This document shows positions 1 to 11,535 of a DNA stretch of 64,000 nt, in pieces. Under the pieces are notes generated by a model. That model did no database searches, had not been told where the DNA came from, and saw only the letters and a program-made list of their open reading frames with translations. The stretch's first letter is position 1, and each line of letters begins with the position of its first letter. A program made the translations under genes and the position numbers. Source of the DNA: Liolophura sinensis (Eukaryota > Mollusca > Polyplacophora > Chitonida > Chitonidae); the NCBI RefSeq assembly GCF_032854445.1, contig NC_088295.1, positions 64,957,249 to 65,021,248 of the forward strand, written 5' to 3'.

Positions 1-183
1 AAGCACACTGAATTAACCCATCACACTGGTCCAGCTTGCATCTTGTGTCTCCTATAACGATTGAAAGACAAACCTCTTACTTAATAGCCACTTAGCCACG
101 ACCCTTTCCAAAAGTTAGAGGCTAAATCTCCAGGTTGTACTATCATTGGGTGAATTTCTTTTCCTAGCTTTCATTTTGTTGCT

Positions 184-367
184 ATGTTCGTAAGAATGCC
201 TAAGGCAAAATTAAAGACGAGGGGCACCTCTCCTGGTGGGAGTAAGAGACACCGTACATCGTTAAACCTAACAGTTACTCCCGATCAGGTGGGATCAAAC
301 CCAGAGGAAAAGCTTTTGCCGTCACAAGTAGGGAATGTTAGCGCTCTTCAGATCCACAGAATTACAG
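184..367 (+). CDS. candidate 5' exon of CARD-NACHT gene 1
   Basis: An ATG at 184 opens a frame to a splice-donor-like site (ACAG|GTAACA) after base 367. It ends in phase 1, exactly what the next firm exon at 3176 needs, and the junction codon becomes Asp. The Ser/Lys/Pro-rich peptide contains TVTPDQVGSNPEEK, weakly like VSIPDQTPGKSSAEPE in the 58-nt second exon of gene 2. A pyrimidine-rich acceptor (TTTTCCTAG) at 159-167 means it could instead be an internal exon starting at 168, with the true start outside the window. The link is inference only; a chance ORF is possible. Confidence 0.35.
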
Positions 368-1483
368 GTAACAACCCTGCTGCCATTGTTTCTGTTGACC
401 CTTTAGAAGCATTGGAACTATCTATCAACAAAATATGCAAAAACTTGTTGCCGATTTAATATGTGGCCCTTCACATCATAGTCCGAGATAGCTCGTACGT
501 TATAGACTTGGCACAATTTTGTTCGGCTAAGGATGGCCGTATACCAACGTCAGAGAGCGCCCCAACCTCATTCAGTTCATTTACCTGCCCTTGTCAAATA
601 TGTCGAGGGAATCAGTCCAGCCGTTTGTTGTAATTATCACCAAGGATTCGGGTTCACGCTGCCTAGGAACTAACTAACCGATCGACGCTGTGCTTGCTAT
701 AAATCAAAAGACGAAACGGTAAAGAATATAAGTGTCTGCAAATTCCATGCCATGGAGACGCATTTGATGGGTAATTTTTTGTCTCAAAGGTAGTGACAAA
801 CTGCCTGGGGAACTCCATCAGGAATTTTGACATCATTGCATAATTTATTTCATGTAAATTGATGGTATAGCTTGTGCGATACGATACGCACTGTGGCGGA
901 GAAGATGTCTAAATATACAACGCAAAATATTGAAACAAAACTTTTTTTTTGGATGTCTGCAATTATTGAGGTCTGCGTTCTATATTCAGACATAATGTCA
1001 TTTGCTCCGCTTTATTTTCACGTCATGCTTCACCTTATAACACGACTGGCATCGAATGCGATGTACGGCTTGCCCCCATGTGCGGAACAAAAGTTGACGT
1101 AGTTGAGGGTAAATGAATCACATGGCATAATAACTGTGCCCAGAATAGATTCGCCTAATGTTGGTATATGTATTTGTGAACAAAAAAGTGCTTTGACTGA
1201 TGACCTCTCTTTATGATTTGAATTCCAGGTGGTGTCTTGGCTTTTATGTAATAATAGATTTGGTTGTAAAGTCAAACTTTAGAACTGGCTGGTTCTGCCC
1301 CATAACACAAATGTTGGTCTTATGGGGCACTGCAAAGAATCCAAGAACGATCCAGTTGGTCGGTATTCATGTATTTGTGGACTAAGTGTGATGAAAATAA
1401 ATGAATGTTGACATGTGACGTATTTAAATGTTACCAATAAGATTAAAAAGATAAATATACCGAAGGAAAAAAACCCATAAAAT
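368..1483. other. no recognisable gene
   Basis: Only short unconvincing ORFs are present on both strands. If the exon at 184-367 is real, this is intron sequence of gene 1. No repeat or mobile element was recognised. Confidence 0.5.
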
Positions 1484-3155
1484 AACGACCATTTTGTACT
1501 TAATGTATATCCAAAAACCATCCATAGTAAAGACCATTTTGTACTTTATGTATATTCAAAAACCATCCATAGTAAAGACCATTTTGTACTTTATGTATAT
1601 CCAAAAAGCATTCAAAGTAAAGACCATTTTGTACTTTATGTATATTCAAAAATTATCCAAAGTAAAGACCATTTTATACTTTATGTACATCCAAGAATTA
1701 TCTAAAGTAAAGACCATTTTATACTTTATGTACATCCAAGAATTATCCAAAGTAAAGACCATTTTGTACTTTATGTATATCCAAAAAAGCATCCAATGTA
1801 AAGGTCATTTTGTACTTTATGTGTATCCAAAAAGCATCCAAAGTAAAGGCCATTTTGTACTTTATGTGTATCCAAAAATCATCCAAAGTTGAGGCCATTT
1901 TATACTTTATGTATATCCAAAAAAGCATCCAAAGTAAAGGCCATTTTGTACTTTATGTACATCCAAAAAGCATCCGAAGTAAAGGCCATTTTATACTTTA
2001 TGTACATCCAAAAAGCATCCAAAGTAAAGGCCATTTTGTACTTTATGTGTATCCAAAAAGCATCCAATGTAAAGGTCATTTTGTACTCTATGTGTATCCA
2101 AAAAGCATCCAAAGTAAAGACCATTTTGTACTTTATGTACATCCAAAAAGCATCCAAAGTAAAGGCCATTTTATACTTTATGTACGTCCAAAAAGCATCC
2201 GAAGTAAAGACCATTTTTGTACTTTATGTATATCCAAAAATGATCCAAAGTAGAGGCCATTTTGTACTTTATGTGTATCCAAAAAAGCATCCAAAGTAAA
2301 GGCCATTTTGTACTTTATGTATATCCAAAAATCATCCAAAGTTGAGGCCATTTTATACTTTATGTATATCCAAAAAAAAACCATCCAAAGTAAAGGCCAT
2401 TTTGTACTTTATGTACATCCAAAAAGCATCCGAAGTAAAGGCCATTTTATAATTTATGTACATCCAAAAAGCATCCAAAGTAAAGGCCATTTTGTAATTT
2501 ATGTGTATCCAAAAAGCATCCAATGTAAAGGTCATTTTGTACTCTATGTGTATCCAAAAAGCATCCAAAGTAAAGACCATTTTGTACTTTATGTACATCC
2601 AAAAAGCATCCAAAGTAAAGGCCATTTTATACTTTATGTACATCCAAAAAGCATCCGAAGTAAAGACCATTTTTGTACTTTATGTATATCCAAAAATGAT
2701 CCAAAGTAGAGGCCATTTTGTACTTTATGTGTATCCAAAAAAGCATCTAAAGTAAAGGTCATTTTGTACTTTATGTATATCCAAAAAGCATCCAAAGTTG
2801 AGGCCATTTTATACTTTATGTATATCCAAAAAAAAAACATCCAATGTAAAGGCCATTTTGTACTCTATGTGTATCCAAAAAGCATCCAAAGTAAAGACCA
2901 TTGTGTACTTTATGTACATCCAAAAAGCATCCAAAGTAAAGACCATTTTGTACTTTATGTGTATCCAAAAAGCATCCAAAGTAAAGGCCATTTTGTACTT
3001 TATGTTTAGCCAAAAAGCATCCAAAGTAAAACCATTTTGTACTTTATGTACATCCAAAAAGCATCCAAAGTAAAGGCCATTTTGTACTTTATGTGTATCC
3101 AAAAAGCACCCAAAGTAAAGGCCATTTTGTACTTTATGTATATTCAAAAAGCATC
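1484..3155 (+). repeat. 45-bp minisatellite, about 37 copies, with higher-order repeat
   Basis: Diverged tandem units of about 45 bp (core CATCCAAAGTAAAGGCCA then TTTTGTACTTTATGTGTATCC). The variants themselves recur with a period of about 456 bp: the TTTTTGT variant lies at 2211 and again at 2667. Because 45 is a multiple of three, several frames on both strands stay open for 60-147 codons; these ORFs (repeating MYIQKASKVKAILYF-like peptides) are artefacts. The last unit stops about 20 bp before the acceptor of the exon at 3176. Confidence 0.95.
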
Positions 3156-3175
3156 CTTACTTTTATATTGTGCAG

Positions 3176-3321
3176 ACGAAAGTTGTGAAGCTATGGAAAT
3201 AGAAGACACAAGTAGTGAATCTGGGAGAAGTGAAGAGGCATGTGAAAGTAAAGGAGCAGTAACAGGCCAAGGCCCCAGTATTTACGTCAGGGGACACGAG
3301 TGGTTTGAGAAACACGGACAG
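3176..3321 (+). CDS. gene 1 exon: acidic pre-CARD segment
   Basis: Acceptor TTGTGCAG at 3168-3175, donor CAG|GTATGT after 3321. Begins in phase 1 and ends in phase 0. Encodes a Ser/Glu-rich stretch ending HEWFEKHGQ, matching GYQWFEKYPQ at the end of the equivalent gene 2 exon (34077-34330), which is 36 codons longer. Confidence 0.8.
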
Positions 3322-5194
3322 GTATGTGAACATGGATGGCATCGGTTTTAAGAAGATGTTCTTACCAAGGAAGATGGTCATGGTCATACAAACTTCACGT
3401 TATATCTTATTCCTGTCTGCGGAGCTGAGGGGGTTAGCACGCCAGCGCGGCGCATTGACCCAGGAGCCTCCCACCAATGTGAGTTCAATCCCAGCTCATG
3501 CTGGCTTCCTCTCCGGCCCTACGTGGAAAGGTCTGCCAGCATCCTGCCGATGGTCGTGGGTATGCTCTGGGCTCGGCCTTTTTCCTCCCACCATAACACT
3601 CGTCGTATAAGCGAGGTAGTCTTGAGTACAGCGTAAAACACCTATCAAGAAAATATTCCTGTCTACAGTAAACCTCCTCTTGAATACGATAATATATGGT
3701 TTTATAGTCTAATGTTCGGTTGATTATTCCGATGAACTGAGCCACGAAGTAGTCCTATAGACCTTTCCGAACTGTCAATTAAGAACACGCAATTGACCAA
3801 TCATAAGCAATATTGTTGCAAATAGGTCAACCGGATGTTCCATACATTGGTTACAAATATTTAATATTTCTGTGACGTCATGACGTCACAATTGCTTTCA
3901 CCGGGAATGGAATGAAAAGTACCGTGGTCACGAGAAGGGGTGGTGGGACGTTGGATGTATTGGATCCATTTATTGGCACTGTTTGTGATGTGTTACAGTT
4001 GAAAATGGGGATCTGTCAAACGTCCGGCAGCAGGACCTTGATGTCATTTTGTTGACGTCAAATGTTCATTTCCCAGTCATCATGATGATGTCACATTTTG
4101 CCCTCAAACGTAAAAAAAGCTGTTCTAACTCTTTATTTAAGGCCTTACTTAAGTCCGAATTACTGAAGAAAATAACTGTTTACGAATCACACCTGTGAAA
4201 CATAATTTCATGTACATGTGTTATGTTTACTTTTTTAATAGTGCAGCGATAGATACAACGGATACTATGATCTCTTTATTTATATATAAATGATATACAT
4301 ATTGTTAAAATTTCGTTGTATTAATTACTTTTGAGTCTATATCTGTAATATAGTTATTAATAAAGTAATTTAATTTATTTTGGGATATAATAAATCCCTT
4401 TGGATTTCTCTTCCCGCCAAGTTTATAAACACCATAAATTCGTTTGTATTGCTGCATGACTTGGTGAATAAAATGAAATGAAAAACATAAAAAACAGTAC
4501 GACGTTACAATAGAAACTGATAGACTGTAACATTGCAGACGTTGCACCACAACCCATTTTTGACGTAAAAATAGCTGACGGTCCTTCTGCACACTAGCGC
4601 CACCTCATGGGATTAAACAATATGCCGCCTCCCCGTTAACTTAACTTCATTGTTGGTTTACTGTGAAAGACTTCTGTGATAAATGCACTTGCTAAACTAA
4701 GTTCGCTTAGTTTGCTGTGCGATTCATGTTGCATGTGTCTTCCATCGTGAACGTTTGATGTGTAACTTTGTTGTCTCTGTTGTGTTCCAGTGGTCCAAGT
4801 GGCTAGTTGATCAGAACCGGGCTACTTTGGTTCAAAATGGCGACTTTTCCAATATTAGTGACCACTTAATTAAAGCAGGCGTTTTCACGGACAACGAAAT
4901 GGAAAAAATCGAGAAGACCAAAGGAAGAGGCAAAAGGATGTCAAAGTAATGCATAACAACATAGAGTAAATAAATGGATATGTCTCCCATCAGATGATAT
5001 CAGAATTAATAAACTTTTGTTTCATGAGTTTGGTGAAGGCTAGAATCATCTACTATACGTACAGTATACCTGACACAACTCTCTCATCTACAAGAGTAGG
5101 AAAACCTTAGGCTTAACTGGGTGATAGCTTTAATAGGCTTAGTTCCACTTGACATGGATACATGCTATCCATCCATCCAGCAATTAATAGTCAG

Positions 5195-5291
<97 letters not shown>

Positions 5292-8200
5292 ACTATATAT
5301 AAGGTCTTCCAGCAACCTATAAATGGTAGTGTGTTTCGTCCCACAACAATGCTGGTCGCCAACGTATAAGTGGAATATTCTTGAGTACAGCGTAAAACTC
5401 CAATAAAATAAAAACAATTAATAAAATGATTCTGTTGGAAACATACTGCACAAAATCTGCTTTTTGGGTACTTCATTTATTTTGACATTTCACACCTTTC
5501 GTAACCGTACCAAGCTGATCCACCAAACAGAATCAACCCGTTGTGATACCTAATCATTTGGAAACAAGAAAACGTCAAAAGGTGTCACTGAAAAAATTAT
5601 AAGACTTTTTGAAATACAAAAAATCAAAGTTGATCTTAGACGCTTAATACCTGATCATATTCTTTCGGTCAGAGTTACATCATACTTTATGTTATGGATG
5701 AAGTTAGTATTTCTTTTGAAAATATGTCTCTTTCATTTTTTGTAGAAAATTCATTTAAACAATAAATGTTTACTTCTTTCATACATTTATTCTTGGAAAT
5801 GAAATCATATCATTTGTTTATATATATGTGTGTGTATTGGAACAGGTTTCTGGACACTTTGCGTCGAAAGCCAGAATGGGTAATACAAAAATGCTTTGAT
5901 GTGGTTTGTGAAGCTGATCCTATTCTACATGATCAAGTACAGTGGCTAATCCCGTCCATTCCATCCCCTGAGCATCACAGTACAGGTGTCGGACAGATTT
6001 CCGGTAAGAAATAAATATTACTATGTAATCATTACTAAAATATTAAAATACACAATATTTTTAATAATATATATTAAATATTAAGCAGTGTTGACTCCAC
6101 ACCATGTATGTAGAATTTTACGTGGAATATTTACATGAAGGACTTTATTTATTATACGGCAAAGACTAATCTTCAGTTGATGTTGTAAACAATAGTCCTC
6201 AGTTGATGTTTTAAACAATAGTCCTCAGTTGATGTCGTAAACACTAATCCTCAGTTGATGTTGTAAACAATAGTTCTCAGTTGATGTTGTAAAAAGTAGT
6301 TCTCAGTTGATGATGTGAACAATAGTTCTCAGTTGATGTTGTAAACAATAGTCCTCAGTTGATGATGTAAAAAATAGTCCCCAGTTGATGGTAATGCTCA
6401 TTGTTCCTTTTTACATAATATCATTTCGTTACAATTCTGTGTTTTAATAACAATTATTAGATCCAAAAGCAGCCCATAAGACCCAATCTCAACTGACTAA
6501 TTACTCCTTTGAAAGATCATTTTATTGATGCTGCGTGGCGAAATTGTTATCAATGTGTACATTTTTAAAATGGGATAAAACGAGATTACTTAAATCTTGA
6601 GAAATCGTCTTTATCAGATGTAGAAAACTATGCAACAATATGGTAACGCCAGTCGTACGCTTTAACCCATATTTCTTGAGGTATGTCTTTTTGATTTCCT
6701 GCAGAGGAACTGAACGCTATGCAGACTGAAGTGAGAGAATGGTACAAGTCACAGCTGTCCCGATTTCGTCCGATACCCTGGAGCCCGATGTTAGAGATGG
6801 ACTTTGATCATGTGTTCACCAATCTAAAGATGGTCGAGGGCCGGAAAGAAAGTTGGCGTATTACGTAAGACATATTTCAAACGTTATGTACCTATAATTG
6901 TTTATGGTGGTGTGCGTGTTTGCTTGCTGACTGTATCCACGCCTATTCCTTGGCTACAGTATGACGAAGTCAGGGTTTGTTCCTAAAGAGGAAAATGGGC
7001 ACATCACAGAGAAATTAACAGCACCTCGCCAAGTAGCAGTCAAGACTGGATTGGAAGGCGCACCAGGCTTATTATATCGAAACCAATGACAGCAATCCAT
7101 TTTACCGATTAAGACGAACAGCTGTTATTTTTTACCTATTCATATCTAAAACATCTATATTTAGTTTTCTAATTTAAGTTTAGCTTCAAAACGTCGATAT
7201 CAGGTGGTTACACGTTGCAAATAATGCAAGAAAATATGTTGAAGATAACTTTTGTGTAGTAATCATCAGTTTGAAGTTTTGTATACAAATCTTTAAAAAG
7301 CAGCTGAGCAGCCGTAAAATTACTCCAACTAACGTAATACACTGACTTACACTGATTTACACACGCTCGGCCCAGTTTAACAAAGCGGCATACAACATTT
7401 TTATATCGTACATTTGTCGAGTCGAGCTACACAGAAGGTTCAAATGACTATAACGCACCGTTTTCTTGTGTGACGATGCAGTGCGTGTGTACTTCATGTA
7501 TTTTCTATGAGCACCATACACCGTTAATTGTGACGTAATAAAGGAAAGAACTAATGAGTTCACAGCTTTGTACCGTCTTGATACAGGCGGGAAGGAGTTC
7601 CACGTGTTCTCCATTACCGTACCATTGTCGTATGTGTGCAATTATCGTACATGTACGACATCTTTGTGAAACCGGGCCCTCTGATGAAATGCTTAATATA
7701 CATGCCTTGTACCGGTTATAAGGCTTGTTCTATCAACCTTGTGAATTCAACATCTTGTAAAAAGTTTGCGCGGCGGAAGTTTGTGTGCTGTTTCTAAAAA
7801 TTCTTCTGTCTTCTATTTTAAACATGTTCTTGGCACAATATTGCTGCAGTATTACCAATGACGTTAAGCCATATTCACTCTTTCATTCCAAAGTGGCAAT
7901 TCTCAATGTGTATTGCCAATGACGTTAAGCCATATTCACTCTTTCATCCAAAGCGGCAATTCTCAATGGGCATTGAGGCACATTTAATAATTAATCATAT
8001 GTGTACAACATTTTCATGTCTAGATGCACTCCACTTGCGGCTTTTAGTGTACAAAATAGTTAATACAAAATTGTAAGGGTGAAAGTTTGTGACTAATTTA
8101 CGTTCTTTCTGGTCATTTGCCCATTGATGAACTCCGTGGTTGTGTTCAGTATATAATGACCTGTCTACACAGATGAAAAATGGGGCGTCACCCCAGATAA

Positions 8201-10248
8201 TGCTAAATGCTGTAGCCTTGTAATAGATGACTATTGTGTGAGAAAATATTAATACTTACAATTATCATTTCAGTGATCAAGGTACGAAAGCAGTTGACGT
8301 TGACAGCATAGAAGGACTCAGCGAAGTCATGTTTAGCCCTGAAGGGAGAACCATAACGTTTGTACAAGGTCCAGCCGGAACTGGAAAAAGTACCCTGTGC
8401 AGGAGACTGGCCTACATCTGGGCCAAGAACAGCCATCACATATATCGACGCCATTTTGATTTGGTGTTGCTCTTGGAAGCTCGCTCCATGGTTGGTGATA
8501 ATATAAATGAGTGTATCGTTCAGCAGGTACTTCCAAAAGACTTTGATCTCAGTGAACATGACATTTGTAAATGTGTGAATAGATGTGGTGGAAATTGCTT
8601 GATGATTATCGATGGGGTTGACGAATTAACACAAAAGGGTAAAGCAGCTATAATTGACCTGTTACAAGGAAAATTTCTTCGTCACATTAATGTCATAATC
8701 ACGGGACGTCCGGAAGCACTGATAGAATTTATCCGATATGCCGATGTCCATTTAGAGATATCAGGATTCACGAAAGATAATGTCGAAGCCTACGTTTGTA
8801 AACACTTCACAAAATCTAAGAGTGAATATAGAGACCGAATGCTGAAGATACTGAAGGATAACTCGGAGTTACAAGAGGCAGCTGTTAACCCATTCACAAC
8901 TCTACTCATGTGTCTGCTTGTACAAGACAATAGCAGTGAAATTCCGTCTAATTTTAACGACATCCTGCACCAAGTGATTATGTTAGCTTGTAAGCATTAT
9001 GTTTCCAAAATTGACATGAAGTATAACGTCAACGATGCAGATCTGTTTAGAATTGCTTGCAAAGTTGCGCATTTGGGATTTGAGGAGGACAAATTGGAGT
9101 TTCAGGAGAACGAGATCAAAGAAATTTGCACAAGCGATTTGAGTGAACATTTCCTGAAATCTGGACTACTGACTAAGGATTTCTCAGTGTCTAGATTACA
9201 TACAGTTAGTTACTGGTATTTCCCTCAAAGGTCAATACACGAACATCTCGCTGCTTGTCATCTTGTCGACGCCAGACTGGAAACGTCCAATGACATTGTC
9301 ACCAGTTGCAACTTGAACCATATTTGGACTTGGAATAGAACATTTTTAGCAATCCTCTACCTGCTTAGGAAACAACGCCCTCGATTTCATACGTATTTGT
9401 CGCGTATTCTCGATATAGCCTGTCCTCAGTACAGACAGGTCAAACGCGGATTTCAGGAGTTTGTTGGACGTGCGACATGTGAGAAAAGATGCCGCATGGG
9501 TGACGAGGAAGCCTTTAACAGCCGAGCTTTTCTCTTCCGCCAGATCCTTGACGCTCTCTGTTACATTCACCAGGATGGTAGAGAGGTATTTGTCAACATT
9601 ATACGTGGTAACTCGGACATGTTAAAGGTTTTCCTCTGTGACAACATCTTTAGTTGTTTCAATAGCTTGTGTGCAACGTGTGCCAAAGCGATACCAATAC
9701 CTCTTACCAATCAGTTTTTCTTGAGGAAACGGGTTTCTCTCGACGGCTATACTGTTTATTATAAAGATCCCAACGTAGTCCGTTGTAAATGGTCAAAGGT
9801 GTACGCTACATGCGTAAATCATTCGAAAGGCAAATTGCGAGTACCATGGTTGCACTGTGACAGTCTCAAGGATGCATGTTCTACACTTAAATATGACAAG
9901 GTATGGGTTATGGCTACCCTCAGTGTACTTCTGTTGCCAGACACAGAAAACGCGGAGTATGTACACAGATTCATAGACTTTTTGACATCAGTAAAGAAGA
10001 GGTTGACTCTTTTGTTGATAGTACCAAATCTGCTGTGTGAGGATTTGAGCCGTGTGAAGCTGCTTAACTTGATTAACGGATGTGATTATCCCAAAGTCAA
10101 AGTTTGTTACGATCATCCTAACATCCCAGTTCACGTCTCACAGGATGATGAATCTAACGAAGGTGGCCACTGCCTTTCGCCCAAACTGACTTACGACATC
10201 CCTAATCCAGTACACCATATGTACTATAACAAGCACTGCCCATTTTAG
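3176..10248 (+). CDS. CARD-NACHT (NLR-like) protein, gene 1
   Basis: Spliced gene with firm exons 3176-3321, 4791-4945, 5846-6003, 6705-6864 and 8274-10248. All junctions are GT-AG and phases match throughout; with the candidate exon 184-367 the CDS is 2778 nt (925 aa). Order of parts: acidic Ser/Glu-rich segment; CARD fold over exons 2-3 (ENRATLVQNGDFSN-like, GVFTDNEMEKIE, FLDTLRRKPEW); a linker with WYKSQLSRF and IPWSPMLEMDFDHVFTNL; NACHT ATPase with P-loop GPAGTGKST (8368-8394) and Walker B LMIIDGVDEL (8599-8628), TGRPE, and winged-helix motif SIHEHLAA; then about 190 residues of unidentified sequence ending VHHMYYNKHCPF. Family knowledge: NACHT proteins are cytosolic ATP-dependent oligomerising switches and CARD recruits CARD adaptors or caspases. 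No LRR or WD repeats are seen. Paralogue of gene 2 at 31749-40173. Transcription start and poly(A) site are not identified. Confidence 0.85.
3419..3655 (+). mobile_element. SINE family A, near full length
   Basis: tRNA-like head (GGGGTTAGCACGCCAGCGCG, then a B-box-like GAGTTCAATCCC) followed by the shared body (CTGGCTTCCTCTCCGG, GATGGTCGTGGGT, CCTCCCACCATAA) and the tail GTAAAACACCTATCAA. Lies in an intron of gene 1. Confidence 0.85.
3656..4790. other. intron of gene 1, with CRE-like sites
   Basis: No coding signal. It contains two abutting TGACGTCA octamers at 3873-3888 inside a perfect 20-bp palindrome (3871-3890) and a further TTGACGTCAA near 4052. TGACGTCA is the CREB/ATF consensus; a function here is unproven. 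Confidence 0.5.
4791..4945 (+). CDS. gene 1 exon: first half of CARD
   Basis: Acceptor GTTCCAG, donor AAA|GTAATG, 155 nt, phase 0 to 2. Encodes WSKWLVDQNRATLVQ then GDFSNISDHLIKAGVF and EMEKIEKTKGRGKRMSK. The gene 2 counterpart (35657-35811) is also 155 nt. Confidence 0.88.
5197..5289. repeat. (TA)n microsatellite, about 46 repeats
   Basis: Uninterrupted TA dinucleotide run. It sits directly before a SINE remnant and creates spurious Tyr-Ile ORFs on both strands. Confidence 0.98.
5301..5410 (+). mobile_element. SINE family A, 3' half only
   Basis: Starts inside the SINE body (GGTCTTCCAGCAACCT) and runs through CCACAACAATGCTGG and TTGAGTACAGCGTAAAAC to an A-rich tail. The head is missing and the (TA)n run takes its place. 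Confidence 0.8.
5846..6003 (+). CDS. gene 1 exon: second half of CARD
   Basis: Acceptor GGAACAG, donor TCCG|GTAAGA, 158 nt, phase 2 to 1. Encodes FLDTLRRKPEWVIQKCFDVV and then the end of the CARD (EADPILHDQVQWLIP). Gene 2 counterpart: 36603-36757, one codon shorter. Confidence 0.88.
6172..6392 (+). repeat. 26-bp tandem repeat, about 8 copies
   Basis: Imperfect units of the form CAGTTGATGTTGTAAACAAT plus AGTCCT, with scattered substitutions. Located in the intron between the second CARD exon and the linker exon. Confidence 0.93.
6705..6864 (+). CDS. gene 1 exon: conserved linker before NACHT
   Basis: Acceptor TTTCCTGCAG, donor AC|GTAAGA, 160 nt, phase 1 to 2. Encodes EELNAMQTEVREWYKSQLSR, then IPWSPMLEMDFDHVFTNL. 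The gene 2 exon (36995-37154) is also 160 nt and very similar. The pattern resembles the helical lead-in to NACHT in other NLR-like proteins. Confidence 0.88.
6865..8273. other. intron of gene 1 with a 60-bp tandem duplication
   Basis: No exon was recognised. Bases 7851-7911 and 7912-7971 are two near-identical copies (ATTGCCAATGACGTTAAGCC and onward). ORFs here look fortuitous. Confidence 0.6.
8274..10248 (+). CDS. gene 1 terminal exon: NACHT plus novel C-terminal domain
   Basis: Acceptor ATCATTTCAG, phase 2 in, stop TAG at 10246-10248. The exon holds the complete NACHT (P-loop GPAGTGKSTLC, Walker B IIDGVDEL, TGRPE, SIHEHLAA) and, after a helical stretch, the unidentified C-terminal region beginning near IPIPLTNQ and ending VHHMYYNKHCPF. 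Having the NACHT in one large exon is common among NLR genes. Confidence 0.92.
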
Positions 10249-10289
10249 CTTATGCCATACCCCGAGCGTCAGCGTTCAATCACAGGGAA

Positions 10290-10810
10290 AGCAGTGTTAA
10301 ACAAAATGTCAAGGGTGGTATCTTAAAAAGTACCTCATGTATTGGGCTGGGGTTTTGCACAATAACTCGAGGGGTATGTTGCATCGTTGATCCGCCGTGT
10401 GCATACTAAATAGTGTAAATTACAACATTAATGACATAGTGTATTGTGTATTAGAATCAGGCAATGTTAAACAAAATGTTAGGGTGGTCTGTTAAAGAGA
10501 TCGGCATGCATTCAGATCAAGTAGAGCACACTAACTCGAGGGAGAGCGGAGGTGGTGTTCCATCGTTGATTTGCTGTGTGCATATTAATTACCCCAAACT
10601 ACAAAACTCACGACTTAGTATACTGTGTATTAGAATCATTTTTAAGGTAAATGTTAGGGGTGGTATCTAAAAAGTATTGCATGTATTGACAAGAAGTTTT
10701 GCATGCATATAAAGCATAGTGACACGAGGCGGGTTTTCCATTGATGATGTTGTGTGTGCATATTAATTACCGTAAATTACCACATGCAAAATTTCACGTA
10801 TTGAGCTGAA
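10290..10810 (+). repeat. three diverged tandem copies of a roughly 175-bp unit
   Basis: Each unit carries TGTTAAACAAAATGT or a derivative, GGGTGGTATCT, a TTGCATGTATTG-like stretch and GTGTGCATATTAATTACC. Copies start near 10290, 10465 and 10640. It lies just 3' of the gene 1 stop codon, so it may be part of the 3' UTR. Confidence 0.75.
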
Positions 10811-11227
10811 ATTTTGCAATCATGTTTCTCCTACCGGCGAGCTCTTTGGTAGCCTTGCAACAAAATTTAAGTTACGAAACCTGTCAGTGTAACATCCCTA
10901 TACTAGCAGCTTGTCACTGAGGGGGCTGGCAGTTTTCGTCTGCCACGTGCTATTTGTCAGACATCAACTATTGGGCCCGTAAAGCACATTATTCTACAGG
11001 TGAGATTATAAACAGTGATATAAAGAGCAAAGTATAGATTTATTCCATTTGAGATTATAAATATACTGATACTTTTTTTAATACTACTTTACAATACTAC
11101 ATGTCTCTATACATAATTATATACACAATTTGATAGAATGTGATATAGAAAGCTACAGCACAGAGAGTAGAGCCAGAGCATCGACGACAATGTGATAGTT
11201 TGCAACTAGTAATATGTAACCGGTGAA

Positions 11228-11370
11228 ATACGCCCTCTTGTTCAATTCACCTCAGTTAAGGTTTTATTACAACTGTTCGTGTAAATGCTTAGATAGTAGC
11301 AACTTAAATGTCCGCTAGTAGCATGGTTTAAGCACACTGAGGCGAGAAAAAATGCAGTTTTGTTAATTGC
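11228..11370 (+). repeat. dispersed repeat, copy 1
   Basis: Shares CCTCAGTTA.GGTTTT, AACTGTTC.TGTAAATGCTTA, GCATGGTTTAAGCA and AAAAATGCAGT in the same order with 49686-49820. Family unknown. Confidence 0.6.
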
Positions 11371-11535
11371 AGTGCATTAGATGTCACTGACATTACACAC
11401 CGTGACGGATAGTGAGGTGAATTACAACAGCTGTGCAAATGTGTAAAGGTGTTCTTATGTTGTATAAACTTTCTGCTTATGTGTACTGTGCGTTCATACT
11501 CCTTACAGCACATGCGCCGCTCTCTGTGAGCGGCG

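Noticed and set aside
1494-3147. Long repetitive ORFs on both strands in the 45-bp array
   Set aside because: They arise because the unit length is a multiple of three; the same peptide recurs in several frames and no start, splice or codon bias supports them.
1484-3155. CRISPR-like array
   Set aside because: Direct tandem units without unique spacers, in a eukaryotic intron.
5121-5476. Tyr-Ile repeat proteins
   Set aside because: Translation of a (TA)n microsatellite.
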